Shown: piece by piece, positions 16,724 to 26,781 of the stretch
Position numbering within the stretch: the first letter of the stretch is position 1
How the letters are laid out: every line of letters begins with the position of its first letter
Source of the DNA: Enterobacter cloacae subsp. cloacae ATCC 13047
GTDB taxonomy: Bacteria; Pseudomonadota; Gammaproteobacteria; Enterobacterales; Enterobacteriaceae
DNA length: 64,000 nt
Assembly: GCF_000025565.1 (NCBI RefSeq)
Contig: NC_014121.1
Span: 1,054,001 to 1,118,000 of the forward strand
Reading direction: 5' to 3'
The notes under the pieces: model-generated
What the model saw: only the letters and a program-made list of their open reading frames with translations
Databases searched by the model: none
What the model was told of the DNA's origin: nothing
Made by a program: the position numbers and the translations under genes

Positions 16724-18969
16724 TCATTCACACCTTGTTTCTGTTGCTTCTCTTCGACTGAATGCATTGCTTGCTTTTTCTTCATGACATTCTCATTCAG
16801 GCTGGCCATCACCTGATCTTTGGGACCGTCTTTCACTACGTGTCCGTCTTCCATGACGATCAGACGCTCTACCAGGCTCAGTACGGACATGCGGTGGGTC
16901 ACAATGACCAGCGTTTGTCCTTGCGTCGCTTCTTTGAGCCGACGAAGGAACAGGGTTTCCGTCATCGCATCCATTGAGCTGGTGGGTTCATCCATCAGCA
17001 AAATCTTTGGCCGCAGCAACAGGCAGCGGGCGAGGGCGACGAGCTGTTTTTGTCCACCGGAAAGGCAATTGCCCATTTCGCCGATAGGCATGTCAAAACC
17101 CAGTGGATGTCTGGCCGCCACGTGATCAAGCCCGGTCAGGCGAACCACCCGCAGAAACTCTTCCGTGCTCACGCCCGGGTTGCCAATGATGATGTTATGG
17201 CGCAGGGTGCCGTAAAACAGGCGGCAGTCCTGCCCGACGTAGCCCACCGCAGCGCGCCAGTCGGCGGGATCAACCTGTGTCGCATCCACACCATCAATGA
17301 AAAGCTGTCCGCTGCTCTGCTGGTACAGGCGCGCCATCACGCGCAGCAGGGTCGACTTACCGCTGCCAATTTTGCCCAGCACGGCCACCTGTTCCCCGGC
17401 CTCGATGTTGATATTGATGTTGTCCAGAATGCGTGGCGCGACCATCATTCCCGGTACCGGATAGGTGAATCCCACCTTTTTCAGACGCAGGCTGCCGGTG
17501 AAATTGGGCGTCGGCAGATAATTGATCAGCGCATCGCGCTCGGTCGGTGTTTCCATCAGCTGGTTAAGGGATTTCAGCGCGGTTTTGGCGTGCTGATAAC
17601 GCAGCGCCAGACCGACCACAGAGGCCAGAGGCGCGAGCGAACGGCTGGAGAGGATCACCACCCCAATCATGGCCCCCATGGTCAGCTCTCCGGCGTGGAT
17701 TAAATAGACGCCGAGCACCACGATGCAGACGGTGGTGATTTGCTGCACAAAAGAGACAAAGTTGGTGGTCAGCATGGAGAGATAGCGGGTTTTCATCGAG
17801 GACGCCGCAGCCAGTGCGCTGAAATCATTCCAGCGCTTTTGCATCACCCCTTCGCCCTGAGCGGCTTTTAAGGCCTCAAGCCCTTCGATGCTCTCGATCA
17901 GCAGACCCTGCTTAAGCGAAATTTCCCGGACGTTTTCTTCCATGTAGCGACCCAGCGGCCACTGGATAATGACGCTGACAATCAAAATCAGTGGCATGGC
18001 AACCAGCGGTACAACGGCCAGTGGGCCGCCAATCATGTAAATGATGAACATGAACAGCAGACAGAACGGCAAATCGGACAGCGTGGCGAGGGTCGCAGAG
18101 GTGATAAAGTCGCGGACGGCCTCAAAATCGCGTAACTGGTTCGCAAAGGTTCCGGAGGATTGCGGCTTGTATTCCATACGCATCGACATCACCTGGCGAA
18201 ACAGCTTCGCCCCGAGGATCAGATCTGCTTTTTTACCGGCGATGTCGATCAAATAGGCGCGGATTTGTCGGCTGGCAAATTCAAAAATAATGGCAATCAC
18301 CACGCCAATCGCCAGCGACCACAGGGTGACGTACGCCTGGGTGGGGATCACGCGGTCATAGACGTTCATGGTGAAGAAGGTACCGGCCAGCGTCAGAATG
18401 TTCGCCAGCAGCGCCGCCAGTGCCGCGCTGTAGAAGTAATGCCGGTAGCGCCACAGCGTCGAATAGAGCCAGTGACCTTCATCCTTGGCTTTCGGTAACA
18501 GCTGGTCTTCAGCACGCGCGTCCAGCGTGGGTTTTGGCGTCGTCACAAGGGCATAACCGCCATAAGCCTCGTGTAAATCCGCCTCTGCAACGAGGAGCGT
18601 TCCGTCGTTTTCAGGTACCACAATCTGATACGTATGTTGCCCGCGCTTTCCCTTGCGTGCGGTAAGAATGCAGTATGTCCCGTCTTTGCGTGCAATAAGC
18701 AAAGGGAACAGCCAGGAGGAAAGCGAATTCAGATCGCGCTTAACCCAACCGGCGGATATGCCCATCTGCTCAAGCATACGTAATGCCATTTCAGGCTCCA
18801 GCTTGTCGCTTTTTGGCAGGCCTGCATACAGCACCTCTTTGCTGGCATACTTAGAATGATGCCCACAAAGCCATTCAACGCCCCACAGAAGAGAATCTTT
18901 TTCAGGGGCTTCAATATCTTCAAGAGTATGCTCTGAATTAATTTTTACCGTGGAGAGATGCGTATTCAT
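16720..18969 (-). CDS. Type I secretion ABC exporter with C39-like domain (LapB/RtxB type)
   Basis: 749 residues: an N-terminal C39-peptidase-like domain (about 25-145) with no catalytic Cys in the usual place (LLWGVEWLCGHHSKYAS), so it is probably a substrate-docking domain rather than a processing protease. It is followed by a six-helix membrane domain (about 175-465) and an ATPase domain with Walker A GKIGSGKST, signature LSGGQKQ and Walker B ILLMDEPTSSMD. This architecture is typical of exporters of very large RTX/BapA-type adhesins. No such substrate is encoded between here and the window start, so the cargo must lie elsewhere. Confidence 0.93.
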   Translation of the reverse strand: MNTHLSTVKINSEHTLEDIEAPEKDSLLWGVEWLCGHHSKYASKEVLYAGLPKSDKLEPEMALRMLEQMGISAGWVKRDLNSLSSWLFPLLIARKDGTYCILTARKGKRGQHTYQIVVPENDGTLLVAEADLHEAYGGYALVTTPKPTLDARAEDQLLPKAKDEGHWLYSTLWRYRHYFYSAALAALLANILTLAGTFFTMNVYDRVIPTQAYVTLWSLAIGVVIAIIFEFASRQIRAYLIDIAGKKADLILGAKLFRQVMSMRMEYKPQSSGTFANQLRDFEAVRDFITSATLATLSDLPFCLLFMFIIYMIGGPLAVVPLVAMPLILIVSVIIQWPLGRYMEENVREISLKQGLLIESIEGLEALKAAQGEGVMQKRWNDFSALAAASSMKTRYLSMLTTNFVSFVQQITTVCIVVLGVYLIHAGELTMGAMIGVVILSSRSLAPLASVVGLALRYQHAKTALKSLNQLMETPTERDALINYLPTPNFTGSLRLKKVGFTYPVPGMMVAPRILDNININIEAGEQVAVLGKIGSGKSTLLRVMARLYQQSSGQLFIDGVDATQVDPADWRAAVGYVGQDCRLFYGTLRHNIIIGNPGVSTEEFLRVVRLTGLDHVAARHPLGFDMPIGEMGNCLSGGQKQLVALARCLLLRPKILLMDEPTSSMDAMTETLFLRRLKEATQGQTLVIVTHRMSVLSLVERLIVMEDGHVVKDGPKDQVMASLNENVMKKKQAMHSVEEKQQKQGVNE

Positions 18970-19228
18970 TTTGAATTCAGACCTGTAGTTGCGTTCCTCA
19001 CTTAGAATTAAAAAAGTAAAGAATATGTTATTTAAAAACGACCAGGGGCATCCGTAAATACAACGGGTGACGCGGGTGGATTATGTAAAAATACAAGCAC
19101 TGGTAATATCGTAGTGTAGGGTTTTATCCCTCTCACACACAATAAAGAAAAGTAACTGTTCCTTTAGGAATATTCTACGTCATATTTGCTATGCTGATGT
19201 TTTAACATCTCTTTCTTACGTGGACGTA
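18970..19228. other. Intergenic region upstream of the type I secretion operon
   Basis: About 260 bp between the exporter start (minus strand) and the stop of the next minus-strand gene, AT-rich around 19085-19215. It must hold the promoter of the secretion operon, but I see no convincing operator or complete -10/-35 pair. Confidence 0.4.
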
Positions 19229-19864
19229 TTAGCTCGCCAGCCTTGAAATGGGAACGCCCAGCTTTGTTTCAATTCTTATTTTCATGGCGTAAATGTTTTT
19301 GACATTCGTGGCATTTTTCATGGCAATCTTTTTAGGCAGTTGGCCTTTATACAGTTCAGAAAAGAGTGCATATTCATTTGCGCTAAGTTTGGCTCTTTTT
19401 TCTGAAGGTCGTATTATTTTTCCCATAAAGGACTGACTGATCTTCATTTTGATATCCTCGGCCAGGTCATCATGAAAAATAACCGTACTGATGATCGTGT
19501 CTGCCGTATCGTTGTAGAACCAGTAGTGGGCAATGGCCGCCATTTTTTTGTCGGTGATCAGAATCAGGCGCGAGTTTCTGAACTGAGATAACCAATTGTT
19601 TGATAAGAAATAATTTATATTTTTGTAATTAAAGTCTATCACGACAATGGGTTGTGAAATTATTTTTGAATTAATATCAGCAAAGTATTGTAAAATGCCT
19701 TCTATCAGAAATGAGTTATTTTCTGGCCAAATATAAAACTCGGCTCCCGAACATTCATCGCACTTTGTGCTGCGAATGGAGGCATAGGCGCATTTATGCA
19801 TACAACCGTAACAACGCATAGTGTAGTTGTCATTCTCATTTTGTTTAATAGTAATAATGTTCAT
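19229..19864 (-). CDS. EcpR-like LuxR-family regulator with N-terminal cysteine motif (paralogue 1)
   Basis: 211 residues. The C-terminus is a LuxR-type helix-turn-helix: KLSANEYALFSELYKGQLPKK, then NATNVKNIYAMKIRIETKLGV. The central part (IVVIDFNYKNINYFLS, LILITDKKMAAIAHYWFYND) resembles the sensor half of EcpR/MatA, a LuxR-type regulator of enterobacterial fimbriae. Near the N-terminus CYGC-x3-C and a later C-x2-C form a cluster that could bind metal or an Fe-S centre. The next gene upstream is a paralogue. The location ahead of the secretion operon, same strand, suggests control of surface adhesion, which is inference. Confidence 0.75.
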   Translation of the reverse strand: MNIITIKQNENDNYTMRCYGCMHKCAYASIRSTKCDECSGAEFYIWPENNSFLIEGILQYFADINSKIISQPIVVIDFNYKNINYFLSNNWLSQFRNSRLILITDKKMAAIAHYWFYNDTADTIISTVIFHDDLAEDIKMKISQSFMGKIIRPSEKRAKLSANEYALFSELYKGQLPKKIAMKNATNVKNIYAMKIRIETKLGVPISRLAS

Positions 19865-19968
19865 GTGATCAAACGCTACGCGTCCATATAATATATGTAA
19901 AATATTATGTAATATATCAACAATCAGATTAATTATGCATTACGGAAAAACACGAGTGACAGTCAGAG

Positions 19969-20005
19969 TACGCTCTGTTCGTCCAGGAATTTTCGACAGA
20001 GCGTA
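19969..20005. repeat. Inverted repeat between the two paralogous regulators
   Basis: TACGCTCTGT (19969-19978) and ACAGAGCGTA (19996-20005) are perfect 10-bp arms with a 17-base loop, just beyond the stop of the 20020-20694 gene. It could be a weak transcription-ending hairpin or a protein-binding site; no T-tract directly follows on either strand. Confidence 0.45.
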
Positions 20006-20019
20006 TTGTCAGTTTTACA

Positions 20020-20694
20020 CTAACTTGCAAGCCGTGTGATGGACACGCCCAGCTTGCGTTCAATGCGGTTCTTCATGGCGTAGGTGTTTTTAACACTGGT
20101 GCCGTTCCGGTAGGCGATTTTCTTTGGCGACCATCCGTTAAAAAGGAATGAAAACAGGCTGTATTCATTCTGACTCAGTTTGGGTCTGTTACCTGTCGGT
20201 TTAATCGTTTTTGCCAGGAACGTTTTTTTCAGTTTCGTCGAGACTTCTTCTGCGCTATCGTCATAAAAGATAATTGAACTGATAGTGGTTTCTAACGTGT
20301 CGTTGTAAAACCAGTAGTGCGCAATTGCCGTCATCTTTTTATCAGTGACAAGAATCAGTCTCATGTTTTTGAACTGATCTAACCAGTTTTCAGATAAAAA
20401 ATAATTGATGTTTTTATGACTGAAGTCGATGATGACAACCGGCTGCGAAATATATTTATCATTTACCTCGCCAAAGTGATGGCGAATGCCTTCAACCAAA
20501 AAGGTGTTATTATCAGGCCAGATATAATATTCAAGCGCGTGGCAATCACGGTTTTGGCCATCTTCAGACGTATTAAAGCGGCATTGCTTTTCGCAACCAT
20601 AACAACGCATTTCAGGGGTATGACAAACAGGTTGTCCACCTGTATGAGATAAATAGCCAGGATTGTTAGTTGCACAGTACATATTATACCTCAC
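20020..20694 (-). CDS. EcpR-like LuxR-family regulator with N-terminal cysteine motif (paralogue 2)
   Basis: 224 residues and clearly homologous along its whole length to the neighbouring 211-residue regulator: both share YIWP-(D/E)-NN, IDF-x-KNINYFLS, LILVTDKKM/ITDKKM, AHYWFYND and the LuxR-type C-terminal helix-turn-helix ending KLGV-x-I-x-RLAS. The four-cysteine pattern is conserved (CYGC-x3-C, then a further Cys before the YIWP motif), although the surrounding residues are not, which suggests a functional ligand set. It has about 18 extra N-terminal residues. A tandem duplication is the simplest origin. Confidence 0.75.
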   Translation of the reverse strand: MRYNMYCATNNPGYLSHTGGQPVCHTPEMRCYGCEKQCRFNTSEDGQNRDCHALEYYIWPDNNTFLVEGIRHHFGEVNDKYISQPVVIIDFSHKNINYFLSENWLDQFKNMRLILVTDKKMTAIAHYWFYNDTLETTISSIIFYDDSAEEVSTKLKKTFLAKTIKPTGNRPKLSQNEYSLFSFLFNGWSPKKIAYRNGTSVKNTYAMKNRIERKLGVSITRLAS

Positions 20695-21492
20695 ACGCGA
20701 TGTTTTCTTACGTTAATGATATTAAGCCGGAGTCTGACAAACGCCGTCGTTCTTTAGGAATAATCATATGCTGGACCAGGCAATAATCTTAATTAAATAG
20801 TCTGAACTGACTATTATGAATGCGATTTAAGAACTAATTTTATATAAAACAAGGAGTTGTATAAGTTCTTAAATGAGAGTGAGATTCATTTATTTTTATC
20901 TAAAATGCTGTAATTGTTGTTTTTTGGTTAATTTTTGGCAGAGTCGTTTACTTTCTGAAATACCGGGTGAAAGACACGGTTTAATAAGCCGAAAAAGCAC
21001 GGACTTTATTAACTAAAGTAAGCGGCGTGGAGCAATAAAATACGCATTTAAATATCGCCGGGGAAAATAGTTGTCCTGTTTATAAAGTGTATTATTTGCC
21101 TGTTTCTTGTGACTCGTCGTCCGTTATATCAGTGCCCGGCGTTACCAACCGACGGCATCGTTGCCTGTTTTATCGGTTACATAATCTTTAGTTAACAAAG
21201 AGTATACATAAACAGTGCATTTATTTAACATTCGATCGTTTTTGGTGCGTTTATTGCACTGTTTTTGTGCAGTTGACGGGGGGCTAATGTGCTGACGCAA
21301 CGTTTGACGTGCCAGTTCGTTTTTGATGTTTTGCTTATCAATTAACAGGTTAACTCTCTTTATACTGCGAAATTTTGAACCAATATAAAATTGGTTCGTT
21401 TATTGCTTAATCATTAGCACGATAAGTAGCGCCTCATATCAATAACTTATCGTTAATAACAATAAAGTCATGATGAAAGCGAGCGAACCAAT
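20695..21492. other. Long AT-rich intergenic region between divergent regulator genes
   Basis: 798 bp without a gene. It separates the minus-strand LuxR-type regulators from the plus-strand gntR operon and must contain both promoters. The stretch 20790-20935 is very AT-rich, as expected of an H-NS-type silenced accessory promoter. Apart from the palindrome at 21377-21397 I see no further convincing structure. Confidence 0.5.
21377..21397. promoter_or_regulatory. Perfect palindrome GAACCAAT-N5-ATTGGTTC, candidate operator
   Basis: Two perfect 8-bp arms (21377-21384 and 21390-21397) around ATAAA, 95 bp upstream of the gntR start. The same half-site GAACCAAT recurs at 21485-21492, ending exactly at the gntR ATG. 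Repetition next to a GntR-family gene suggests autoregulation; the operator role is inferred. Confidence 0.6.
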
Positions 21493-22208
21493 ATGGAAAA
21501 ACCGTCACGGTTTCTGGCAAATTCCAGCACCGCGCTTGAACAATTGCGCGGTCTTATTCACCAGCACGAGTCAACACCAGGCCTTCCGCTGCCCACGGAA
21601 CGTGAGCTGTCGGAAACTCTCGGCGTAGGACGACGTGAAGTACGTCGTGCGCTGGATGTGCTGGAAGAAGAGGGGCGGATCTGGCGTAAGCAGGGCAAAG
21701 GCACCTTTATTGGTCCTGCTGCGCCTGTGGAACCGCTGGCCCTTCAGGGATTGGTTCAGCAAACCAACCTTCTGGAAGTGATGGAAGCTCGTCTACAACT
21801 CGAACCCGGCTTAGCCCGGCTTGCGGCACTGCGTGCCACCAGGGAAAACCTCGCGCTCATGCAGCGCATGCTGGAACGCATCGATAAGGTCAGCCCGGAC
21901 GACCGCGATCTGAATGAACTGTGGGACAGCGCCTTTCACCGCGCCATTGCGGAGGCCGCAGGCAATCGCCTGATGCTGGGTCTTTTTGATGCCATTGATG
22001 CCGTCAGGCGTGAGCCAGGCTGGCAGCATTTGCGTGAGCTTGCCCGAACCCCCGAACGGGTCGATGTCTACAACGACCATCATCATAAAATCATGTCCGC
22101 GATTATCCATCGCCAGCCCAACGAAGCAGCGGCCGCCATGCGCGAACATCTGCTTAGTCTGCAAAACGCCCTGATACAGGCGATCCACCTTGAGGACGAC
22201 ATCACGCT

Positions 22209-22212
<4 letters not shown>
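21493..22212 (+). CDS. GntR-family (FadR subfamily) transcriptional regulator
   Basis: 239 residues: an N-terminal winged helix (LPTERELSETLGVGRREVRRALDVL, wing GRIWRKQGKGTFI) and a C-terminal all-helical FCD ligand domain (LLEVMEARLQLEPGLARLAAL, then FHRAIAEAAGN and a late YNDHHHKIMSAI). FCD domains usually bind a carboxylate together with a metal through the Asp/His set, and HHHKI fits this. The stop overlaps the start of the first transporter ATPase gene (ATGA), so it is the first gene of the peptide-import operon and presumably controls it in response to the substrate. Confidence 0.9.
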
Positions 22213-23218
<1,006 letters not shown>

Positions 23219-23222
<4 letters not shown>

Positions 23223-24302
23223 CCACGCCCATTCTTGAAGCCCGTGACCTGAGCAAGCGCTTCCCCGGCCCGAAGAAGCTTTTTTACTCCAGCCCGCTTT
23301 GTGACGGCGGTGGATCGCGTCTCCCTCTCCGTGATGCCCGGCGAAACGCTGGCGATTGTCGGGGAGTCCGGGTCCGGCAAATCCACGCTCGGCCGTCTGC
23401 TGCTGCGTTTGCTGGCCGCCAGCGAAGGACGCGTGTTTTATCAGGGGGAAGAGATCACACACGCCTCAGGAGCTCGTCTCAACCAGTTGCGCCGGGAATT
23501 ACAGATTATTTTTCAGGATCCTTTTGCGTCGCTAAACCCGCGCATGACGGTTGAGCAGATTGTGGGTGAGCCGCTGTGGCTGCATCAGGAGATGAAAAAA
23601 GCCGATCGTCACTATCGCGTTGCGGAACTGCTTAAAACCGTGGGTCTGCCTGCCGCCTGGGCGGCGCGTTTTCCGCACGAGTTTTCAGGTGGGCAACGCC
23701 AGCGCATTGGTATTGCGCGTGCGCTGGCCTCCGGGCCAAAACTGCTGCTGGGTGACGAGCCCGTCTCGGCGCTGGATGTTTCCGTGCAGGCGCAGGTGAT
23801 CAATCTGCTGGAAAGCCTGAAGCATCAGCTGGGGCTAACGATGGTGATTGTTGCCCACGGCCTGGCGGTCATCCGCCATATGAGCGACCGCGTGGCAGTG
23901 ATGTATCTCGGGCAGATCGTTGAGCTTGCCAGCGTCGACGAGATCTTTGACGCGCCTCTCCATCCTTACACCCAGGCGCTCATCGCCTCTGCACCGCAGA
24001 TGCAGCCGGGCGCCCGACGCGCAGCCCCGTTGCTGCAAGGGGATTTACCGAACCCGGCCGATCCCCCGTCCGGGTGCCGATTCCATACCCGTTGTCCGTA
24101 TGCCACGGATGAATGTCGCCTTGCCGAGCCCATTAACCAGGTGCTGGAAGGCGGACGCCAGATTGCCTGCCACCGCTGGCAGGAGATTAACCGCGATCGC
24201 AGTGTTATCCAGATAGCACCGCCGTCTACCGCCTTTCTGCGCCGCCGCGCGCTGTTTGAACACGCGGCCTCTCACTCCTCCCTTCCTTCAAGGAACTCAT
24301 GA
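23219..24302 (+). pseudogene. DppF/OppF-type ATP-binding protein gene with +1 frameshift at a T6 tract
   Basis: The gene starts at 23219 (ATGA overlap) and reads MTTPILEARDLSKRFPGPKK in one frame, then must move by one base to continue AVDRVSLSVMPGETLAIVG and on to the stop at 24302. The break coincides with six T at 23280-23285. With five T the product would read through as KKLFTPARFVTAVDRVS, a normal sequence for this family. Downstream everything is intact: GESGSGKS, FSGGQRQR, LLGDEPVSALD and the CRFHTRCPYATDEC cluster. A GTG at 23301 could start a protein of 333 residues lacking about the first 30. Possible explanations are sequencing error, true mutation, slippage or phase variation. Confidence 0.8.
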
Positions 24303-25819
24303 TAATGACAATGCGTAATTCTCTTTTGACCGTACTGGGAAGTGTTATGTTGCTCGGCGCGGCGCTGCCCGCCCAGGCTGAAAGCGTGCTGCGAGTAGGG
24401 CTGGGTGCAGACCCGGATATGCTCGATCCGCATCTGGCGCGCACCTATTATGGCCGCTTCGTTTTTGCCTCCCTGTGCGACAGGCTGGTGGATGTGGACG
24501 AAAACCTGAAAGTGGTGCCGGGTCTGGCGAAAGAGTGGACCTGGAGCGAGGATGGCAAAACCCTGACCTTCAATTTGCGTGAAGGCGTCACCTTCCATGA
24601 CGGCGAAAAATTCGATGCGGCAGCGGCAAAATACAACCTCGACCGGGCGCTGACCTTAAAAGGCTCTCTGCGTAAAAGTGAAATATCGTCCGTGGAGTCC
24701 GTTGAGGTCACCGGCCCGATGCAGATCGCCCTGCACCTGAAAACCCCCGATGCTGCCCTGTTAATGCAGCTCACCGACCGCGCCGGGGCGATGATGGCCC
24801 CCGAAGCGGCGAAAAAGCCGGACTTTGCCGCCCATCCCGTCTGCTCCGGTCCTTATAAATTCGACAGCCGCGTCTCCCAGGACCGCATTGTTCTGACTCG
24901 TTTCGACAACTACTGGAATAAAGACGCTTACCACTTCGACAAAATCATCTACCTGCCGATCCCGGATGCCTCCGTGCGTCTGGCGAACCTGCGCGCGGGC
25001 GATCTCGATCTGACCGAGGGCATTGCTGCCAGCGACGTTAAAACCGTCGAAGCCGACAGCAAGCTGGCGCTGGCGAAGGTGACCGGCCTCGGGTATCAGG
25101 GCATCACCTTCAATATCAATAATGGCAAGGTGCCAGCGAACGATCCGTTCAAGGACGCCCGCGTGCGTGAAGCGTTCTCTCAGGCCATTGACCGCGATGC
25201 GCTCAATCAGGTGGTCTTTGAAGGACTCTATACGCCTGCCAACCAGCCCTTTTCGACGGTAAGCCCGTATCACGTCAATCTGCCGGTGCCCCCGCGTGAC
25301 GTCGACAAGGCGAAAGCGCTGCTTAAAGCCGCAGGCGTCGCGACGCCGCTGAACGTGAATCTGCTGGTGCCGAACAACCCAACCTCGCAGCAGGTCGGCC
25401 AGGTATTGCAGGCGATGGTGGCTGAGGCGGGCTTTACCCTGAATCTGCAGATGACCGAGTTCGCCACGCTGCTCGATCGCCAGCAGAGCGGTGATTACCA
25501 GCTGAGCTTCTCCGGCTGGTCAGGACGCCCGGACCCGGATGGCAGCATCTACGGTTTTATCCACAGCAAAGGGACGCTTAACGACGGCCGTTACAGCAAT
25601 GCGCAGGTCGATGAGTGGCTGACCCAGGCGCGTCTCAGCAACGATAAAGCCGTTCGCCAGCCGCTGTACGACAAGGTAGTGAAGCAGCTGCAAACCGACA
25701 TGCCTGTTGCCTACCTCTACTTTGAGCCGCGTATTTTCGGCCTGAACAAAAGCGTGCAGGGCTTTAAGCCGTACCCGGACGGCATCGTGCGTCTGGCCGG
25801 TGTGACGCTGGCGAAATAA
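24299..25819 (+). CDS. Peptide ABC transporter periplasmic substrate-binding protein (DppA/GsiB type)
   Basis: 506 residues. A signal peptide (MRNSLLTVLGSVMLLGAALP, cleavage after AQA) is followed by a family 5 solute-binding protein: RVGLGADPDMLDPHLAR, LVDVDENLKVVPGLAKEW and FNLREGVTFHDGEKFDA are its standard N-terminal signatures. It overlaps the second ATPase stop by 4 bp (ATGA), and AAGGA at 24289 supports the first ATG. It delivers substrate to the DppBC-type permeases that follow. Resemblance to the glutathione-binding class GsiB is possible but cannot be settled by eye. Confidence 0.93.
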   Translation: MIMTMRNSLLTVLGSVMLLGAALPAQAESVLRVGLGADPDMLDPHLARTYYGRFVFASLCDRLVDVDENLKVVPGLAKEWTWSEDGKTLTFNLREGVTFHDGEKFDAAAAKYNLDRALTLKGSLRKSEISSVESVEVTGPMQIALHLKTPDAALLMQLTDRAGAMMAPEAAKKPDFAAHPVCSGPYKFDSRVSQDRIVLTRFDNYWNKDAYHFDKIIYLPIPDASVRLANLRAGDLDLTEGIAASDVKTVEADSKLALAKVTGLGYQGITFNINNGKVPANDPFKDARVREAFSQAIDRDALNQVVFEGLYTPANQPFSTVSPYHVNLPVPPRDVDKAKALLKAAGVATPLNVNLLVPNNPTSQQVGQVLQAMVAEAGFTLNLQMTEFATLLDRQQSGDYQLSFSGWSGRPDPDGSIYGFIHSKGTLNDGRYSNAQVDEWLTQARLSNDKAVRQPLYDKVVKQLQTDMPVAYLYFEPRIFGLNKSVQGFKPYPDGIVRLAGVTLAK

Positions 25820-25837
25820 CCGTCCCGAGGAGAGACC

Positions 25838-26779
25838 ATGCTGGAACTGATTTGCAAACGTCTGCTGCTGGCCATTCCGACGCTATTGCTGGTGAGTATG
25901 ATGGTGTTCGGGCTGCAGAAGCTGCTGCCCGGCGATCCGCTCATCGCCATGGCGGGCGAGGAGCGGGATCCGGCGGTGATCGCCCAGCTGCGCGCTGAGC
26001 TCAATCTGGATGCGCCCATCCCGGTGCAGTATTTCCACTGGCTGACGCGCGCGCTGCAGGGCGATCTAGGGGTCTCCTTACGCACGCACGAACCGGTGAC
26101 CGAGCTTATCGCCAGCAAACTGCCGGTCACGCTGGAGCTGTCGCTGCTGGCGATGATCATCGCCCTGGTGTTCGGCATCAGCATGGGGATCCTCGCGGCG
26201 GTGAACAAAAACAGCTGGGTCGATCACGGGGCGAACTTTGTGGCGATCTCCGGGATCTCGATACCGCACTTCTGGCTCGGGATCCTGCTGATACTGGTCT
26301 TTTCGGTCAATCTGCAGTGGCTGCCGGCGTCCGGGTTTGTGCCGTTTAGTGAAGATCCGGTGCAGAACCTGCGGACGTTGCTGCTGCCTGCCGCCGTGCT
26401 CGGCACCGGGCTGGCGGCCACGCTGATGCGCCATACCCGCGCCTCCATGATCGCCGTGCTCAAAGCTGACTACATCCGCACCGCGCGGGCCAAAGGGCTG
26501 CTGCCAAAAGCCGTCATTATCAAGCATGCGTTTCGCAACGCGCTGGTACCGGTGATCACGCTTACCACGCTGCTGTTCGGCGAGCTGCTGGGCGGCGCGG
26601 TGCTGACCGAGCAGGTCTTCACCATTCCGGGATTTGGCAAAATGATCGTCGACTCGGTGTTTAACCGCGACTACGCGGTGGTGCAGGGCGTGGTGCTGAT
26701 CGTGGCGATTGGCTTCCTGCTGCTGAACCTGCTGGCCGATGTGCTGTACGTTCTCATCAATCCGAAAATGCGAGGTTAA
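25838..26779 (+). CDS. Peptide ABC transporter permease (DppB/GsiC type)
   Basis: 313 residues with about six membrane helices. It has the N-terminal DppB/OppB signature (LLLAIPTLLLVSMMVFGLQKLLPGDP) and the coupling motif DYIRTARAKGL with HAFRNALVPVITL. It begins 18 bp after the binding-protein gene with a GAGGAG ribosome site and is followed 2 bp later by the partner permease. Confidence 0.94.
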   Translation: MLELICKRLLLAIPTLLLVSMMVFGLQKLLPGDPLIAMAGEERDPAVIAQLRAELNLDAPIPVQYFHWLTRALQGDLGVSLRTHEPVTELIASKLPVTLELSLLAMIIALVFGISMGILAAVNKNSWVDHGANFVAISGISIPHFWLGILLILVFSVNLQWLPASGFVPFSEDPVQNLRTLLLPAAVLGTGLAATLMRHTRASMIAVLKADYIRTARAKGLLPKAVIIKHAFRNALVPVITLTTLLFGELLGGAVLTEQVFTIPGFGKMIVDSVFNRDYAVVQGVVLIVAIGFLLLNLLADVLYVLINPKMRG

Positions 26780-26781
26780 CC

